Positions 1 through 9,270 are shown, counted from the stretch's first letter. The stretch: DNA of 64,000 bases from Ralstonia pickettii (GCF_016466415.2 NZ_CP066771.1:1426001-1490000); one strand, 5' to 3'. Notes: generated by a model from the sequence alone, not told the origin. A program made the numbers and translations.

Positions 1-474
1 GCCAACCCGGCCGGCTGGGGCTCGAAGATCACGATTCTTTACACGGTTGGCGCCATTGTTGCCTATATGGCCGCCGGCTTCATCGTTGACGCCATTGGCC
101 GCCGCCGCTTCCTGTTCCTGACGTTCCTGGGCTCACTGGCGACGACCTACGTGACCTACGCGATGACGACCTCGGTTGAATCGATGTCCGTCGTTGCGCC
201 CATCAACGGCTTCTTCACGCTGGGCTGCGCCTATGTGTGGATGGCGATCTATCCGGCAGAGCTGTTCAGCTCGACCGTACGCTCGACGGCGTGCAGTTTC
301 GTCTTCAATGCTGCGCGCCTGATCGCCTGGGTGTTTCCGATCATCGCCGGCTCGCTGATCCACTCGTTCGGTGGCGTCGCCAATGCGGCACTGGCGCTTG
401 GCTCGGTCTACGTCCTCGGGCTTGTATTGCCGTGGTTCCTGCCGGAAACGCAGGGGGAAGGTCTACCACACTAA
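1..474 (+). CDS. MFS transporter, C-terminal part (5' end outside window)
   Basis: The frame is open from base 1, so this is the last 157 residues of a longer protein. The loop motif DAIGRRR resembles the MFS D-x-x-GRR signature between paired helices, and the chain ends with a PETQG motif typical of sugar- or aromatic-acid-type porters after the last helix. Several hydrophobic segments alternate with short loops, as expected for the second six-helix half. It would act in the inner membrane as a secondary transporter; the substrate cannot be told from this half. A strong terminator follows, so this ends its transcription unit. Confidence 0.85.
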   Translation, partial: ANPAGWGSKITILYTVGAIVAYMAAGFIVDAIGRRRFLFLTFLGSLATTYVTYAMTTSVESMSVVAPINGFFTLGCAYVWMAIYPAELFSSTVRSTACSFVFNAARLIAWVFPIIAGSLIHSFGGVANAALALGSVYVLGLVLPWFLPETQGEGLPH

Positions 475-500
475 GCGCCCATCCCTACGGCACTTTGGCT

Positions 501-530
501 GCGCGGCGATATCGCCGCGCTTTTTTTTTA
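501..530 (+). terminator. Rho-independent terminator after the MFS gene
   Basis: A perfect 20-base palindrome (two 10-base arms, gcgcggcgat and its complement) is followed directly by nine T residues. It lies 27 bases past the stop codon of the upstream transporter gene and fits an intrinsic terminator for the plus strand. Confidence 0.85.
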
Positions 531-657
531 GAAGAGAAGGGGATTGAGCCCGCTGCCGACTCGCACTGAGGCTCAGGGATGTGTCGGGGTGCCGAGCGAC
601 GCTGCCGTGCTTCGACGTGCCATCTGCGTCGTCAAACGCTGCGGCCGCGTACCGGCG

Positions 658-960
658 TCATTCGTCCATCAGCCGAACCCTGACCTTCTTGCCCTTCATC
701 TTGCCGGCTTTGAGCTTGCGCAGCGCGTCGAGCCGTGCGAGCAGGGCCAGCGCAAACGCAGCGGTTTTGCCGCTGCCCGTTTTTGCCTGCGCGATCAGAT
801 CGTGGCCGGCAAGGGCGATCGGCAGGCTTGCGGCCTGAATATAGTCGCGCGCGCCGCATAGCGCACAGCGGAACAGCGGCCCTTGGCCCTCATCTTTGAT
901 GACGACGTCGGACAGCTCCCACTGCGTGCCGCAGCTCTGGTTTTTGTTCGCGTCTTTTAT
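658..960 (-). pseudogene. Collapsed remnant: zinc-ribbon-like N-terminus fused to two pieces of a DbpA-type RNA helicase
   Basis: A 100-codon open frame runs from just after an in-frame TAA (961-963) to TGA at 658-660, with no ATG, GTG or TTG at its beginning. Residues 1-40 carry Cys10 and a C-A-L-C pair (32, 35), like part of a small zinc-ribbon protein. Residues 41-80 read as the Q-motif and motif I region of a DEAD-box helicase (IQAASLP, then AKTGSGKT). Residues 81-100 (KAGKMKGKKVRVRL) resemble the extreme C-terminus of DbpA. Nearly all the helicase core (DEAD, SAT and motif VI) is missing. I read this as two in-frame deletions joining a small upstream gene to dbpA. The lack of a start codon argues for a dead gene. 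The family match is from memory of DbpA sequences. Confidence 0.6.
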
Positions 961-1052
961 TTAACATAATGCAAATTATGAGAAATATAGAGGCGCACGC
1001 TGGGGTGGTGGTGCCCATCACCCGACCAGCCCAGCGGCGCGCATTCGGCAAT

Positions 1053-2264
1053 TCACTCCGCCATCGCCGGCACCACCTCGACGCGTTTCGGCACGCCCGT
1101 CACGATGGTCGCGACGGCAATCGCCAGCACCACGGCGGCGCCGATGAACACACCGGCCGCGCCGTTCGCGTCGAACACCACGCCGCCGGCTGCCGCGCCG
1201 GTTGCAATCGCGAGCTGCACGGCGGCGACGATCAGGCCGCCCGCGCTTTCGGCTTCGTCGGGCACGGTGCGCGTCACCCATGTCGACCACGCCACCGGCA
1301 CGCCGCCAAACGCCATGCCCCAGAGTGCGATCAGCACTGCGTCGATGACCGGCGCGCGGCCCAGCGACACAAGTGCGATGCCGAGCACAACCATCAGCGC
1401 GGGCATTGCGATCAGCATTGGGCGCAGCCGGTGTTCCAGTACGCGGCCGGCCAACGATGTACCGACGAAGTTGGCAATGCCGTAGCCCAGCAGGATCGCC
1501 GACAGCCCGTTCACGCCAACGCCCGCCACCTGCTCCAGGAACGGCCGCAGGTACGTGAAGAACGCAAAGTGGCCGGTGAACACGAGGATCGTCGCGAACA
1601 TCCCGATGCCGACGCTCGGGCGACGCAGCACGTCGATCAGCGTGCGCAGGCGCGTCGTCCCGCTTGGCGCCATCGATGGCAGCGTGGCGACTTGCGATAC
1701 GAACGCAATCACCCCCAGTCCCGCTGCGGCCAGGAACACATTGCGCCAGCCGATCAGGTGGCCGAAGTAGCTGCCCAGCGGCGCCGCGGCAATCGTGGCG
1801 ACGGCCACGCCGCTGAAGATGATCGACAGAGCCCGCGGCACCAACGCCGGTGGCACGAGTCGCATTGCGGTGGCGGTTGCCATGGTCCAGAAGCCGCCCA
1901 GTGCAATGCCAAGCACCACACGGCCGATCAGGATCGTCGTGAGGTTGGTTGCAAACGCCACGGCAAGATTGGATGCCACGAGCAGCACCGAGAATGCGAG
2001 CAGCACGCGCCGCCGATCGATGGAACGCGTGACGGCGGCGGTCAGCAAGCTGGTGACCAGCGCAACGGTTGCAGTGGCCGTGACGGCCTGTCCTGCCACG
2101 CCTTCTGTTACGCCAAGGCTTTCCGCCATGGGCGTCAGCAGGCTTGCTGGCAGGAATTCGGCCGTGACGAGCCCGAACACCCCCAGCGCCATCGCGAAGA
2201 CAGCGCCCCAGGCGGGTTCACGCGGAGCCGCGACTGAGGCGGCAGTGGAGATTCCGGGATTCAT
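1053..2264 (-). CDS. MFS transporter, DHA1 drug/nucleoside-efflux type
   Basis: Inner-membrane proton-driven exporter of about 403 residues with twelve predicted helices. It resembles the AraJ/NepI-like DHA1 group (sugar, purine-nucleoside or drug efflux). The first half has the helix-rich motif GRVVLGIALGGFW, characteristic of helix 5 antiporter motif regions. I chose the ATG at 2264 (MNPGIST) because a GGAA-type ribosome site precedes it; in-frame starts at 2285 and 2348 lack one and would add residues that look like untranslated leader. It is divergent from an AraC-type regulator gene, which probably controls it. The exported compound is unknown. Confidence 0.85.
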   Translation of the reverse strand: MNPGISTAASVAAPREPAWGAVFAMALGVFGLVTAEFLPASLLTPMAESLGVTEGVAGQAVTATATVALVTSLLTAAVTRSIDRRRVLLAFSVLLVASNLAVAFATNLTTILIGRVVLGIALGGFWTMATATAMRLVPPALVPRALSIIFSGVAVATIAAAPLGSYFGHLIGWRNVFLAAAGLGVIAFVSQVATLPSMAPSGTTRLRTLIDVLRRPSVGIGMFATILVFTGHFAFFTYLRPFLEQVAGVGVNGLSAILLGYGIANFVGTSLAGRVLEHRLRPMLIAMPALMVVLGIALVSLGRAPVIDAVLIALWGMAFGGVPVAWSTWVTRTVPDEAESAGGLIVAAVQLAIATGAAAGGVVFDANGAAGVFIGAAVVLAIAVATIVTGVPKRVEVVPAMAE

Positions 2265-2326
2265 GCGTCGTTCCGTCGAAAACATCAGGAAAAATACCAA
2301 TAAGGGCGCATGGTAAGGCCCGATAG

Positions 2327-2374
2327 CCGGACGGTCTATGGCATACACTCCGACCTTGTTGATCGATCGTCCGG
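2327..2374. promoter_or_regulatory. Inverted repeat in the MFS/AraC divergent promoter region
   Basis: The 7-base arms CCGGACG (2327-2333) and CGTCCGG (2368-2374) face each other across 34 bases in the 119-base gap between the divergent MFS and AraC-type genes. The position fits a binding site for the AraC-type regulator, but arms this short in GC-rich DNA could arise by chance. Confidence 0.3.
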
Positions 2375-2383
2375 ATTTTCGAC

Positions 2384-3346
2384 ATGCTGACTCCCCTCCC
2401 CGACGTGCACGACCTTGTCAGCGAGCTGCTGCTCGGCATGCGGCTGAGCGGCGTCCAGTACCGCCGTATCCACGTGGCGCGGCCCTTTGGGCTGAGCTTT
2501 GGCAAGGCGCCGGGGCGCGCGCAGTTTCACTTCGTGGGGCGCGGGCCGGTGCTGCTGCGCGACGCGTCTGGGGCGACGATGCGGCTGGAAGCGGGCGATG
2601 CGGTGTTGCTGCCGCAGGGCACCCCGCACGCGTTGCTGTCCGATCCGGATACGCCGTGCCGCGAGATCGCCGGCTTTGAATCCGCGAAGATCTGCGACAC
2701 GGTGGCGTCGGTTGGCGTCGGGGCGGAAGCGGCCCCGGGCGATGCGCTCATTTTCAGCGCCTGCATGGAGCTGGACCTGGGCGGCATGCAGCCCCTGGTG
2801 GGCACGATGCCGGAGTTCATGCATGTCGGCACCCTGCTCGCGCGCTACCCGGAAATCCGCCCGATGCTCGACGCGATGGAGCGCGAATCGTGCTCGGAGC
2901 GCGCAGGTTTTGCGGGCATCCTCGCGCGGCTGGCGGACGTGGTGGCCGCCTTCATCGTGCGCGGCTGGGTGGAGTGCGGCTGCGGCGACGCCACGGGCTG
3001 GGTGCAGGCGCTGCGCGAGCCGAAACTCGGTCCGGCGATCGTCGCCCTGCATCGTGACCCGGGGCGCAACTGGAGCGTCGCGGAGCTGGCAGCGCAAGCC
3101 GGCGTCTCGCGTTCGGTGTTTGCCGAGCGCTTCCTGGCGGCGACCGGAATGACGCCCGTGCGCTATCTGACCGAGCTGCGGATGCGGCTCGCCGCACAAT
3201 GGATCACGCGTGACCGCGAGGCGATCGAAGCCGTCGCGTACCGGCTCGGCTATGGATCGCTCGCTGCGTTCAGCCGCGCGTTCAAGCGGGTGGTCGGACG
3301 GCCGCCGGGGGCCATGCGCGCAGAGGGTGCGGAAGCCGACGCGTGA
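2384..3346 (+). CDS. AraC-family regulator with N-terminal cupin domain
   Basis: A 320-residue transcription regulator. The first 190 residues look like the cupin_6 ligand-binding domain of AraC proteins (EAGDAVLLPQGTPHALL is a typical cupin strand-turn with His). The C-terminal ~100 residues form two helix-turn-helix motifs: WSVAELAAQAGVSRSVFAERF, then the second one ending in GYGSLAAFSRAFKRVVG-PPG. It is divergent from the MFS gene at 1053-2264. Regulators of this architecture commonly control an adjacent efflux pump, so that is the likely target. Its 3' end lies 3 bases from the convergent LysR gene. Confidence 0.88.
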   Translation: MLTPLPDVHDLVSELLLGMRLSGVQYRRIHVARPFGLSFGKAPGRAQFHFVGRGPVLLRDASGATMRLEAGDAVLLPQGTPHALLSDPDTPCREIAGFESAKICDTVASVGVGAEAAPGDALIFSACMELDLGGMQPLVGTMPEFMHVGTLLARYPEIRPMLDAMERESCSERAGFAGILARLADVVAAFIVRGWVECGCGDATGWVQALREPKLGPAIVALHRDPGRNWSVAELAAQAGVSRSVFAERFLAATGMTPVRYLTELRMRLAAQWITRDREAIEAVAYRLGYGSLAAFSRAFKRVVGRPPGAMRAEGAEADA

Positions 3347-3349
3347 CGG

Positions 3350-4288
3350 TCAGCGATGACGATAGCGCTGCGCCGCATGCCGAATCTCCTTGCTGAATTC
3401 CGCGCAGGCATGCGTCATCAGGTCCGCCGATCGGTAGACCATGTAGACGCTGAAGTCGGGTAATTCGTCTTCCATGGGGAGCACCTCCAGCGCGCCCGAA
3501 ATCGTACGCAGCGGCCCCAGTGTGTTGGTGAAGACAAAATCCGACCACATGCTCACCAGGTCCGTCTTGGTAGCCAGTTGCAGGCCGAGCAGGTTGGAGC
3601 CGCTCTGCACGATCCGGTGCGGGATTTCCAGCCGGTGCAGCCGCATTAGGCTTGCCATCGGGCTGCCAGGGTCATCCAGCGGGTCCAGCACCAGCCAGTC
3701 GGCATCCAGGAGCGAGCGCAGCTTGCGCGTGCGCCGTAGCGGATGACCGGGGCGCACCGCCAAGCGCATCGGCACGGAGAATAACGGCTCCCACTGGAAG
3801 CTGCTCGTGCCGGGCCCGCTGTTGGTGGAGATCAACCCCAGATCGATGCGGCCTTCGCGCAGACCTTCAAGAATTTGCTGCGAGCGCTGTTCGAAACCGC
3901 GCAACGCCACATTGGGAAAGCGCGTGCGGAATGCCGCCATGGCATCCGGTAGCGGGCCGCTGGAGGCGACGGCGGTAAAGCCGATGTTCAGTTCGGCCTC
4001 TGCGTGGCCGCGAATGGCTTCGATGTCTTCCAGCGCGTGACGCAGTTCCTGCTCAACCACGCTGGCCCGTTTGACGAGCGCCATCCCATACGCCGTCAGG
4101 CTCACGCCGCGCACCGAACGCGACAGCAGCGTGACGCCGAGCTCCCGTTCCAGTTCCGCAATCGTCTTGGACAACGCCGGCTGCGAGATATGCAACCCGC
4201 GCGAGGCCTCGTGAATGCTGCCGTGCTGTGCCACGGCAAGCAGGATGCGCAACTGGTGCAGCTTCACCTCGCTCTCCTCCTCGCTCAT
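3350..4288 (-). CDS. LysR-family regulator of the amide-utilisation genes
   Basis: A 312-residue regulator: winged helix-turn-helix at about residues 8-67 (RILLAVAQHGSIHEASRGLHISQ, PALSKTIAELERELG), then a periplasmic-binding-like effector domain to the end. It is transcribed away from the MHS transporter-amidohydrolase-amidase genes beginning at 4485. The 196-base gap between them is AT-rich near 4370-4410 and should hold both promoters. The layout resembles AbgR next to abgABT in enterics, so an amide or its acid product is a plausible inducer. That is inference from context. Confidence 0.87.
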   Translation of the reverse strand: MSEEESEVKLHQLRILLAVAQHGSIHEASRGLHISQPALSKTIAELERELGVTLLSRSVRGVSLTAYGMALVKRASVVEQELRHALEDIEAIRGHAEAELNIGFTAVASSGPLPDAMAAFRTRFPNVALRGFEQRSQQILEGLREGRIDLGLISTNSGPGTSSFQWEPLFSVPMRLAVRPGHPLRRTRKLRSLLDADWLVLDPLDDPGSPMASLMRLHRLEIPHRIVQSGSNLLGLQLATKTDLVSMWSDFVFTNTLGPLRTISGALEVLPMEDELPDFSVYMVYRSADLMTHACAEFSKEIRHAAQRYRHR

Positions 4289-4484
4289 TGCACACGGTTG
4301 GGTGTGCGTGTCGCCTCACGCCTTCACGGGCTTTCCCTGATAGCGGATACATGCCGGTTATGACGGTGATTCTATTTGGTTATCGAGATGAATATTTGCG
4401 ATTTTTTCAGCGCACGCGTTCCCTGAATACTGCAAGCACCCAAGGCTCAGAGAAGCCCTTTCCAACATCGTGGACGGAGACCCC

Positions 4485-5789
4485 ATGAACGACGCCACCT
4501 TGCAGACTACGGCCCTGCCCGCCTCGGCCGTTGCTGCGCCCAAGCCCGCCGGCCAGGCGCGATTGATCGCCGCGTGCTCGATCGGCAATGCGCTGGAGAT
4601 GTACGACTTCACGGTCTACAGCTTCTTCGCGCTGATGATCGGCAAGCTGTTTTTTCCGTCAGACAGCGCGTACGGCTCGTTGCTGCTCGCGGTGGCGACG
4701 TTCGGCATCGGCTTTGTGATGCGGCCGCTGGGCGGTTTCGTCATCGGCAACTACGCAGACCGCCACGGACGCAAGGCCGCAATGACGCTGACAATCGGGC
4801 TGATGGTCATCGGCACGCTGTGCCTGGCGGTTGCGCCGACATACGCCACCGCAGGCCTGCTCGGCCCGCTGGTGATCCTTGCCGGCCGATTGCTGCAGGG
4901 CTTCTCGCTGGGCGGTGAAATCGGCGCGTCGACGGCGATGCTGATGGAGTCCGGCGGTATCCGCGGGCGCGGTTTTCGCGTGAGCTGGCAGTTGGGCAGC
5001 CAGGGCATTGCAGCGCTGTGCGGCGCGCTGACTGCAGCCATTCTGTACGGCAGCCTGTCGCCGGAAGCGCTGCAGAGCTGGGGCTGGCGTGTGCCGTTCT
5101 TCCTTGGCCTGCTGATTGCGCCGGTGGGCCTGTATATCCGCTCGCACCTGGATGAAACGCACACCGCCGAGGCGCATGCACCGAGTCCGCTCGGCACCTT
5201 GTTCCGAGATCACGGCGGGCTGGTCATCAAGGGCGTGCTCACGATCATCGGCGGGACCGTCGGCACGTATCTGGTCATCTACTTCATGCCGACCTACATG
5301 ATCCGCGAGCTGCATCTGCCGGCTTCGCTGTCGCTGCTGGCCGGTTGCGTGACGGGGCTGACGAGCTTCGGCGCGTCGCTCCTTTCCGGTTGGCTGGCCG
5401 ACCGCCTGCCGCGCCGCAAGCCGCTGGTAGTGGGCGCAACGCTGGTCACCGTGGCGGCGCTCTATCCGGCCTTCTGGCTGATGACGCATTACCCGAGCGT
5501 GCCGCTGGTGCTGGCACTGTCGGCGTTGCTCACCGGCACGCTGTACCTGGGCACCACGCCCATGCTGCTCATGATGATGGAGCTGCTGCCCATCAAGGTG
5601 CGCGCCAGCGGCCTGTCGGTCATCTATGCGATCGGCGTCACGGTGTTTGGCGGCTCGTGCCAGTTTGTTGTGACGTGGCTGCTGGCCCGCACCGGCAATC
5701 CGCTCTCCCCTGCCTTTTACATGATGGCGTGCAGCGCCATCACGCTGCTGACCGTGCTGAGCCTGCGCGAAGCGCACGAAACCGATTGA
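4485..5789 (+). CDS. MFS transporter of the metabolite:H+ symporter (MHS) family
   Basis: A 434-residue inner-membrane symporter. The hallmark loop ADRHGRK follows helix 2, and SLGGEIGAS in helix 5 fits the MHS (KgtP/ProP-like) group, which imports organic acids or betaines. The ATG at 4485 has GGAG eight bases upstream and is preferred over an in-frame ATG at 4470. It is the first gene after the divergent LysR regulator and is followed 42 bases later by an amidohydrolase gene. It therefore probably imports the amide or the acid released from it. Confidence 0.87.
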   Translation: MNDATLQTTALPASAVAAPKPAGQARLIAACSIGNALEMYDFTVYSFFALMIGKLFFPSDSAYGSLLLAVATFGIGFVMRPLGGFVIGNYADRHGRKAAMTLTIGLMVIGTLCLAVAPTYATAGLLGPLVILAGRLLQGFSLGGEIGASTAMLMESGGIRGRGFRVSWQLGSQGIAALCGALTAAILYGSLSPEALQSWGWRVPFFLGLLIAPVGLYIRSHLDETHTAEAHAPSPLGTLFRDHGGLVIKGVLTIIGGTVGTYLVIYFMPTYMIRELHLPASLSLLAGCVTGLTSFGASLLSGWLADRLPRRKPLVVGATLVTVAALYPAFWLMTHYPSVPLVLALSALLTGTLYLGTTPMLLMMMELLPIKVRASGLSVIYAIGVTVFGGSCQFVVTWLLARTGNPLSPAFYMMACSAITLLTVLSLREAHETD

Positions 5790-5831
5790 CCCCGGATTCC
5801 CATCTCCAACCTCCAACCCCGGAGCCCCGAC

Positions 5832-7046
5832 ATGACCAAAGCCCCCACGCTCACGCCGTTCCAACTGTTGCCGCATCTCCTGCCGCCCGTCCATATCGAT
5901 GCAGAAACGTTCGTCAACATCCGCCGTCAGATCCACGCGCAGCCCGAACTCGGTTTCGAGGTGGGCGCCACCAGCACGTTGGTGGCCGATCTGCTCAAGA
6001 GTTGGGGTTACGAGGTGCACACGGGCATCGGCAAGAGCGGCGTGGTGGGCCAACTGAAGCTGGGCAACGGCACGCGCCGCCTTGGCATTCGGGCGGACAT
6101 GGACGCCCTGCCCATTGTTGAAGCGACCGGCCTGCCCTACGCCAGCCGCAACCGCGGCAAGATGCATGCGTGCGGCCACGACGGGCACACCGCCATCCTG
6201 CTCGCCGCAGCCAAGGCGCTGGCCGAGAGCCGCGATTTTGATGGCACGCTGAATCTCATCTTCCAGCCCGATGAAGAAAACCTGTGCGGTGCGCGCGCCA
6301 TGATCGAAGACGGCCTCTTCGAACGCTTCCCCTGCGATGCCGTCTATGCCTTGCACAACATGCCGGGCGTGCCGGCCGGCAGCTTCCGCGTGCTGCCGGG
6401 ACCGGTGAGCCTGTCCTCCGACGTGGCCGACGTCACCATCAAGGGCATGGGCGGACACGGTGCGATGCCGCATCGCGCGCGTGATCCGATTGCCGCGTCG
6501 GCCGCCATCATCACCGCGTTGCAAACCGTGGTCGCACGCAATGTCGCGCCTGACGACACGGCGGTGGTGTCGGTCGGTTTCATTCGCGGCGGTGCAACGC
6601 ACAACGTGATTCCCGAATCGGTGACGATCGGCCTGAATGTGCGCGCAGCGCGACCGGAAACGCGTGCGCTGGTGGAAATGCGCATTCGCGAGATTGTCAG
6701 CCTCACCGCACAGGCCCATGGCGTCCAGGCGCAGATCGACTATCGTCAATTGACGCCGCCCATGGTCAATACCGAGGCCGAGACGCAACTGGCGCAGCGG
6801 GTCTGTACCGAACTGGTAGGCGCGGCCAACGTCGTCACCCAGGCGCCCAAGGGGCTCAACGGCAGCGAAGACTTTGCCTGGATGCTCAATGAAGTGCCGG
6901 GCTGCTACCTGATCCTCGGCAATGGCGAAGGCGAATTCGGCGGCTGCATGGTGCACAACCCCGGCTACGACTTCAACGACCAGGTGTTGCCGTTGGGCGC
7001 AGCCGCCTGGGTGCGTCTGGCGCAAACCTACCTGAGCGCCGCGTGA
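5832..7046 (+). CDS. M20-family metal-dependent amidohydrolase (hippurate hydrolase-like)
   Basis: A 404-residue cytosolic hydrolase of the M20/peptidase D family (HipO, AbgA/B, N-acyl-amino-acid hydrolase group). Metal-site motifs are visible: RADMDALP near residue 92, HACGHDGHTA near 114, QPDEENLCGA near 150 and ALHNMPG near 176. The dimerisation domain holds GGHGAMPHRARDP, and the C-terminal metal ligand is in MVHNPGYDF. The third motif has DEEN where many relatives have AEEG, a mild variation. GGAG lies just upstream of the ATG. With the adjoining transporter and amidase it should release an amino acid and a carboxylic acid from an N-acyl compound. Confidence 0.87.
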   Translation: MTKAPTLTPFQLLPHLLPPVHIDAETFVNIRRQIHAQPELGFEVGATSTLVADLLKSWGYEVHTGIGKSGVVGQLKLGNGTRRLGIRADMDALPIVEATGLPYASRNRGKMHACGHDGHTAILLAAAKALAESRDFDGTLNLIFQPDEENLCGARAMIEDGLFERFPCDAVYALHNMPGVPAGSFRVLPGPVSLSSDVADVTIKGMGGHGAMPHRARDPIAASAAIITALQTVVARNVAPDDTAVVSVGFIRGGATHNVIPESVTIGLNVRAARPETRALVEMRIREIVSLTAQAHGVQAQIDYRQLTPPMVNTEAETQLAQRVCTELVGAANVVTQAPKGLNGSEDFAWMLNEVPGCYLILGNGEGEFGGCMVHNPGYDFNDQVLPLGAAAWVRLAQTYLSAA

Positions 7047-7066
7047 AGTGAACTTCGAGTCAAGCA

Positions 7067-8542
7067 ATGCAAGCGAATCCGAGCCAAGCTGCAACACCTG
7101 CGGCCGCCAACGAAGAGATCGTCCAATGGAGCGCGATCGAACTGTCCCGGCGTATCCACGCGCGCGATGTGTCGTGCGTGGAAGTCATGGAAGCGTTCCT
7201 TGCACAGATCGATCGTCATAACCCGACGGTGAACGCCGTCGTGGCCCGCATCGATGCCGAATCGGCCATCGACCAGGCACGCGAGCGGGATGTGCTGCTG
7301 TCGCAAGGTTTGTCCGGCGGCTGGATGCATGGCTTTCCGCAAGCGCCCAAGGATCTTGCGGCCACCGCAGGCATGGTGACGGCGATGGGCAGCCTCGCCA
7401 TGGCGCGCAATGTGCCGACGCATGACAGCATCGTCGTCGAGCGCATTCGCCGGCAAGGCACGGTGCTGATCGGCAAGACGAATACGCCTGAGTTCGGGCT
7501 CGGCTCGCACACCTACAACCGCGTGTACGGCACTACGCGCAACGCCTGGAACCCCGAGCGCTCGGCCGGCGGCAGCAGCGGTGGCACGGCCGCCGCGCTG
7601 GCGCTGAACATGCTGCCCGTGGCCGACGGCAGCGACATGATGGGCTCTCTGCGCAACCCCGCCGCCTGGAACAACATCTACGGCCTGCGTCCGAGCCTCG
7701 GTCGTGTGCCTTACGGCCCCACCGGCGACGTGTTCTTCCAGCAGCTGGGTACCGAAGGCCCGATGGCGCGCAATCCGCAAGACCTCGCCTGGTTGCTCGC
7801 CACGCAGGCCGGCTACGACCCGCGTGCGCCGCTGTCGCTGAGTGATGATCCGGCGTGCTTCATGCAGCCGCTGCACCGTGACTTCCGGCAGGCCCGCATT
7901 GGCTGGTTGGGCGATTTCGGGGGCTACCTTGCCATCGACGCCGAAGTGTTGGCCGTCAACGAGCATGCGCTCGACACGTTCGACACGCTGGGCTGCCATG
8001 TCGAGACCGTGCGGCCTTTCTTCGCCATGGATGCGCTGTGGGAATGCTGGTGCACGCTGCGCGCGCTGAGTGTGTCCGGCAACCTCGGGCTGCTGTACGC
8101 CAACGCCGCCACGCGCGATTTGCTCAAGCCCGAAGCGATCTGGGAAATCGAGCACGGACGCAGCCGCACCGCCATCGACATCAACCGTGCCATCGCCACA
8201 CGGGCAAGCTGGTACCAGGCGCTGCTGCGGCAGTTTGCGCACTACGATTTCCTCGTCCTGCCTTGCACGCAGGTTGCGCCCTTCCCCGCCGAAGAGCACT
8301 GGCCCAAGGCCGTAGCAGGCCGCGCGATGGACACATACCACCGCTGGATGGAAGTCGTGATTGGCGCCACGCTGGCGGGCGTGCCGGCCGCGAGCCTGCC
8401 GTCGGGCTTGACCGCTGATGGCCTGCCGCTGGGCCTGCAGGTGATTGCGCCGCCCCGGTCGGAGTTTGCGTTGCTGCAGCTTGCGGCCGCGTGGCACGAA
8501 GCGTTCGCGCCGGCACGTGCCGCGTCGCCGCTATTGGGCTGA
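7067..8542 (+). CDS. Amidase-signature family amidase
   Basis: A 491-residue hydrolase with the full Ser-cisSer-Lys machinery: Lys95 in PKDLAATAG, the Gly/Ser-rich signature AGGSSGGTAAA (Ser170/171) and the nucleophile Ser194 in GSDMMGSLRNP. Family members cut aliphatic, aryl or cyclic amides; the substrate cannot be read from sequence. It begins 20 bases after the amidohydrolase gene and is the last gene of the LysR-controlled unit. Its 3' end overlaps the convergent truncated lysR by 12 bases. A weak ribosome site means translation may be coupled to the gene upstream. Confidence 0.88.
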   Translation: MQANPSQAATPAAANEEIVQWSAIELSRRIHARDVSCVEVMEAFLAQIDRHNPTVNAVVARIDAESAIDQARERDVLLSQGLSGGWMHGFPQAPKDLAATAGMVTAMGSLAMARNVPTHDSIVVERIRRQGTVLIGKTNTPEFGLGSHTYNRVYGTTRNAWNPERSAGGSSGGTAAALALNMLPVADGSDMMGSLRNPAAWNNIYGLRPSLGRVPYGPTGDVFFQQLGTEGPMARNPQDLAWLLATQAGYDPRAPLSLSDDPACFMQPLHRDFRQARIGWLGDFGGYLAIDAEVLAVNEHALDTFDTLGCHVETVRPFFAMDALWECWCTLRALSVSGNLGLLYANAATRDLLKPEAIWEIEHGRSRTAIDINRAIATRASWYQALLRQFAHYDFLVLPCTQVAPFPAEEHWPKAVAGRAMDTYHRWMEVVIGATLAGVPAASLPSGLTADGLPLGLQVIAPPRSEFALLQLAAAWHEAFAPARAASPLLG

Positions 8543-9270
8543 GCGATGCACACGTGCCGTGTTTTCCCGGCACGCGCATAGCCAATCCCACACCGCGCGC
8601 ACGGCAGCGTCTTCAAGCCGCGCAGATGGCGCCACGGCCCAGAACGCATAGCGCTGAATGACCGGCGCTGCGAAAGGCTGGACGAGCGTGCCCGCCTCCA
8701 GCGCATCGCGCACCAGCGGCAGGTTCGCCAGGATCACGCCTTGCCCGGCCATGGCCGCCGACATGGCGTGCCCGTCGTCGGAGAGCACGATGCCCGTGTC
8801 CGTCTTGAGCATGTGGTCGATACCGGCGGCGCGTGCCCACATCGGCCAGCCGATCGCCTGCGGCAGCGTGCGCTGCCATCCGGAGTGGATGAGCGGCACG
8901 CGCGTCAGATCGTCGTGCGACCGCACGTTCAGGCCAGGGTGGCAGACGGGCGCATAGGCGTCGCCAAAGAGATGTTCGGTGATGAGGCCGCCCCCCGTGG
9001 CGCGCGTATCGCCATAGCGCACGGCAAGGTCTGCGCTGCCGCCATGCGGGTCGACCACGGTGTCGGACGCATGAATGCGCAGATCCACCTCCGGATGCTG
9101 CGTCGCAAATTCACCAAGCCGCGGCACCAGCCAGCGCGCAGCAAGCCCCATCGGCGCCGTGAGCGTCACGCGCTGACGCCCCGGTTGTGCCTGCGTGCCG
9201 CGAATGGCATCGATGGCCTGCGCAAACGCATCAAAGCCGGTGTTGAGCACCGGATACAGCTGCTCGCCGG
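8531..9270 (-). pseudogene. LysR-family regulator lacking its DNA-binding domain (5'-truncated, GcvA-like)
   Basis: About 245 codons match the end of the linker helix (AGEQLYPVLNTGFDAF) and the whole effector-binding domain of a GcvA-like LysR regulator (VTLTAPMGLAARWLVPRL, DLAVRYGDTRA). The roughly 50-60 residues of winged helix-turn-helix that should come first are gone. Upstream of about position 9270 the DNA changes abruptly into the 3' end of an unrelated gene read on the opposite strand. An open frame does continue to an ATG at 9352, but that extension is only antisense of the neighbour. The product could not bind DNA as a normal LysR protein. Confidence 0.75.

Noticed and set aside
4659-7097. 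An 812-codon open frame on the minus strand, antisense to the MHS transporter and amidohydrolase genes
   Set aside because: Its composition is rich in Arg, His, Gln and Ala without any domain motif, and the plus-strand frames encode clear family proteins. High GC leaves long antisense frames open by chance.
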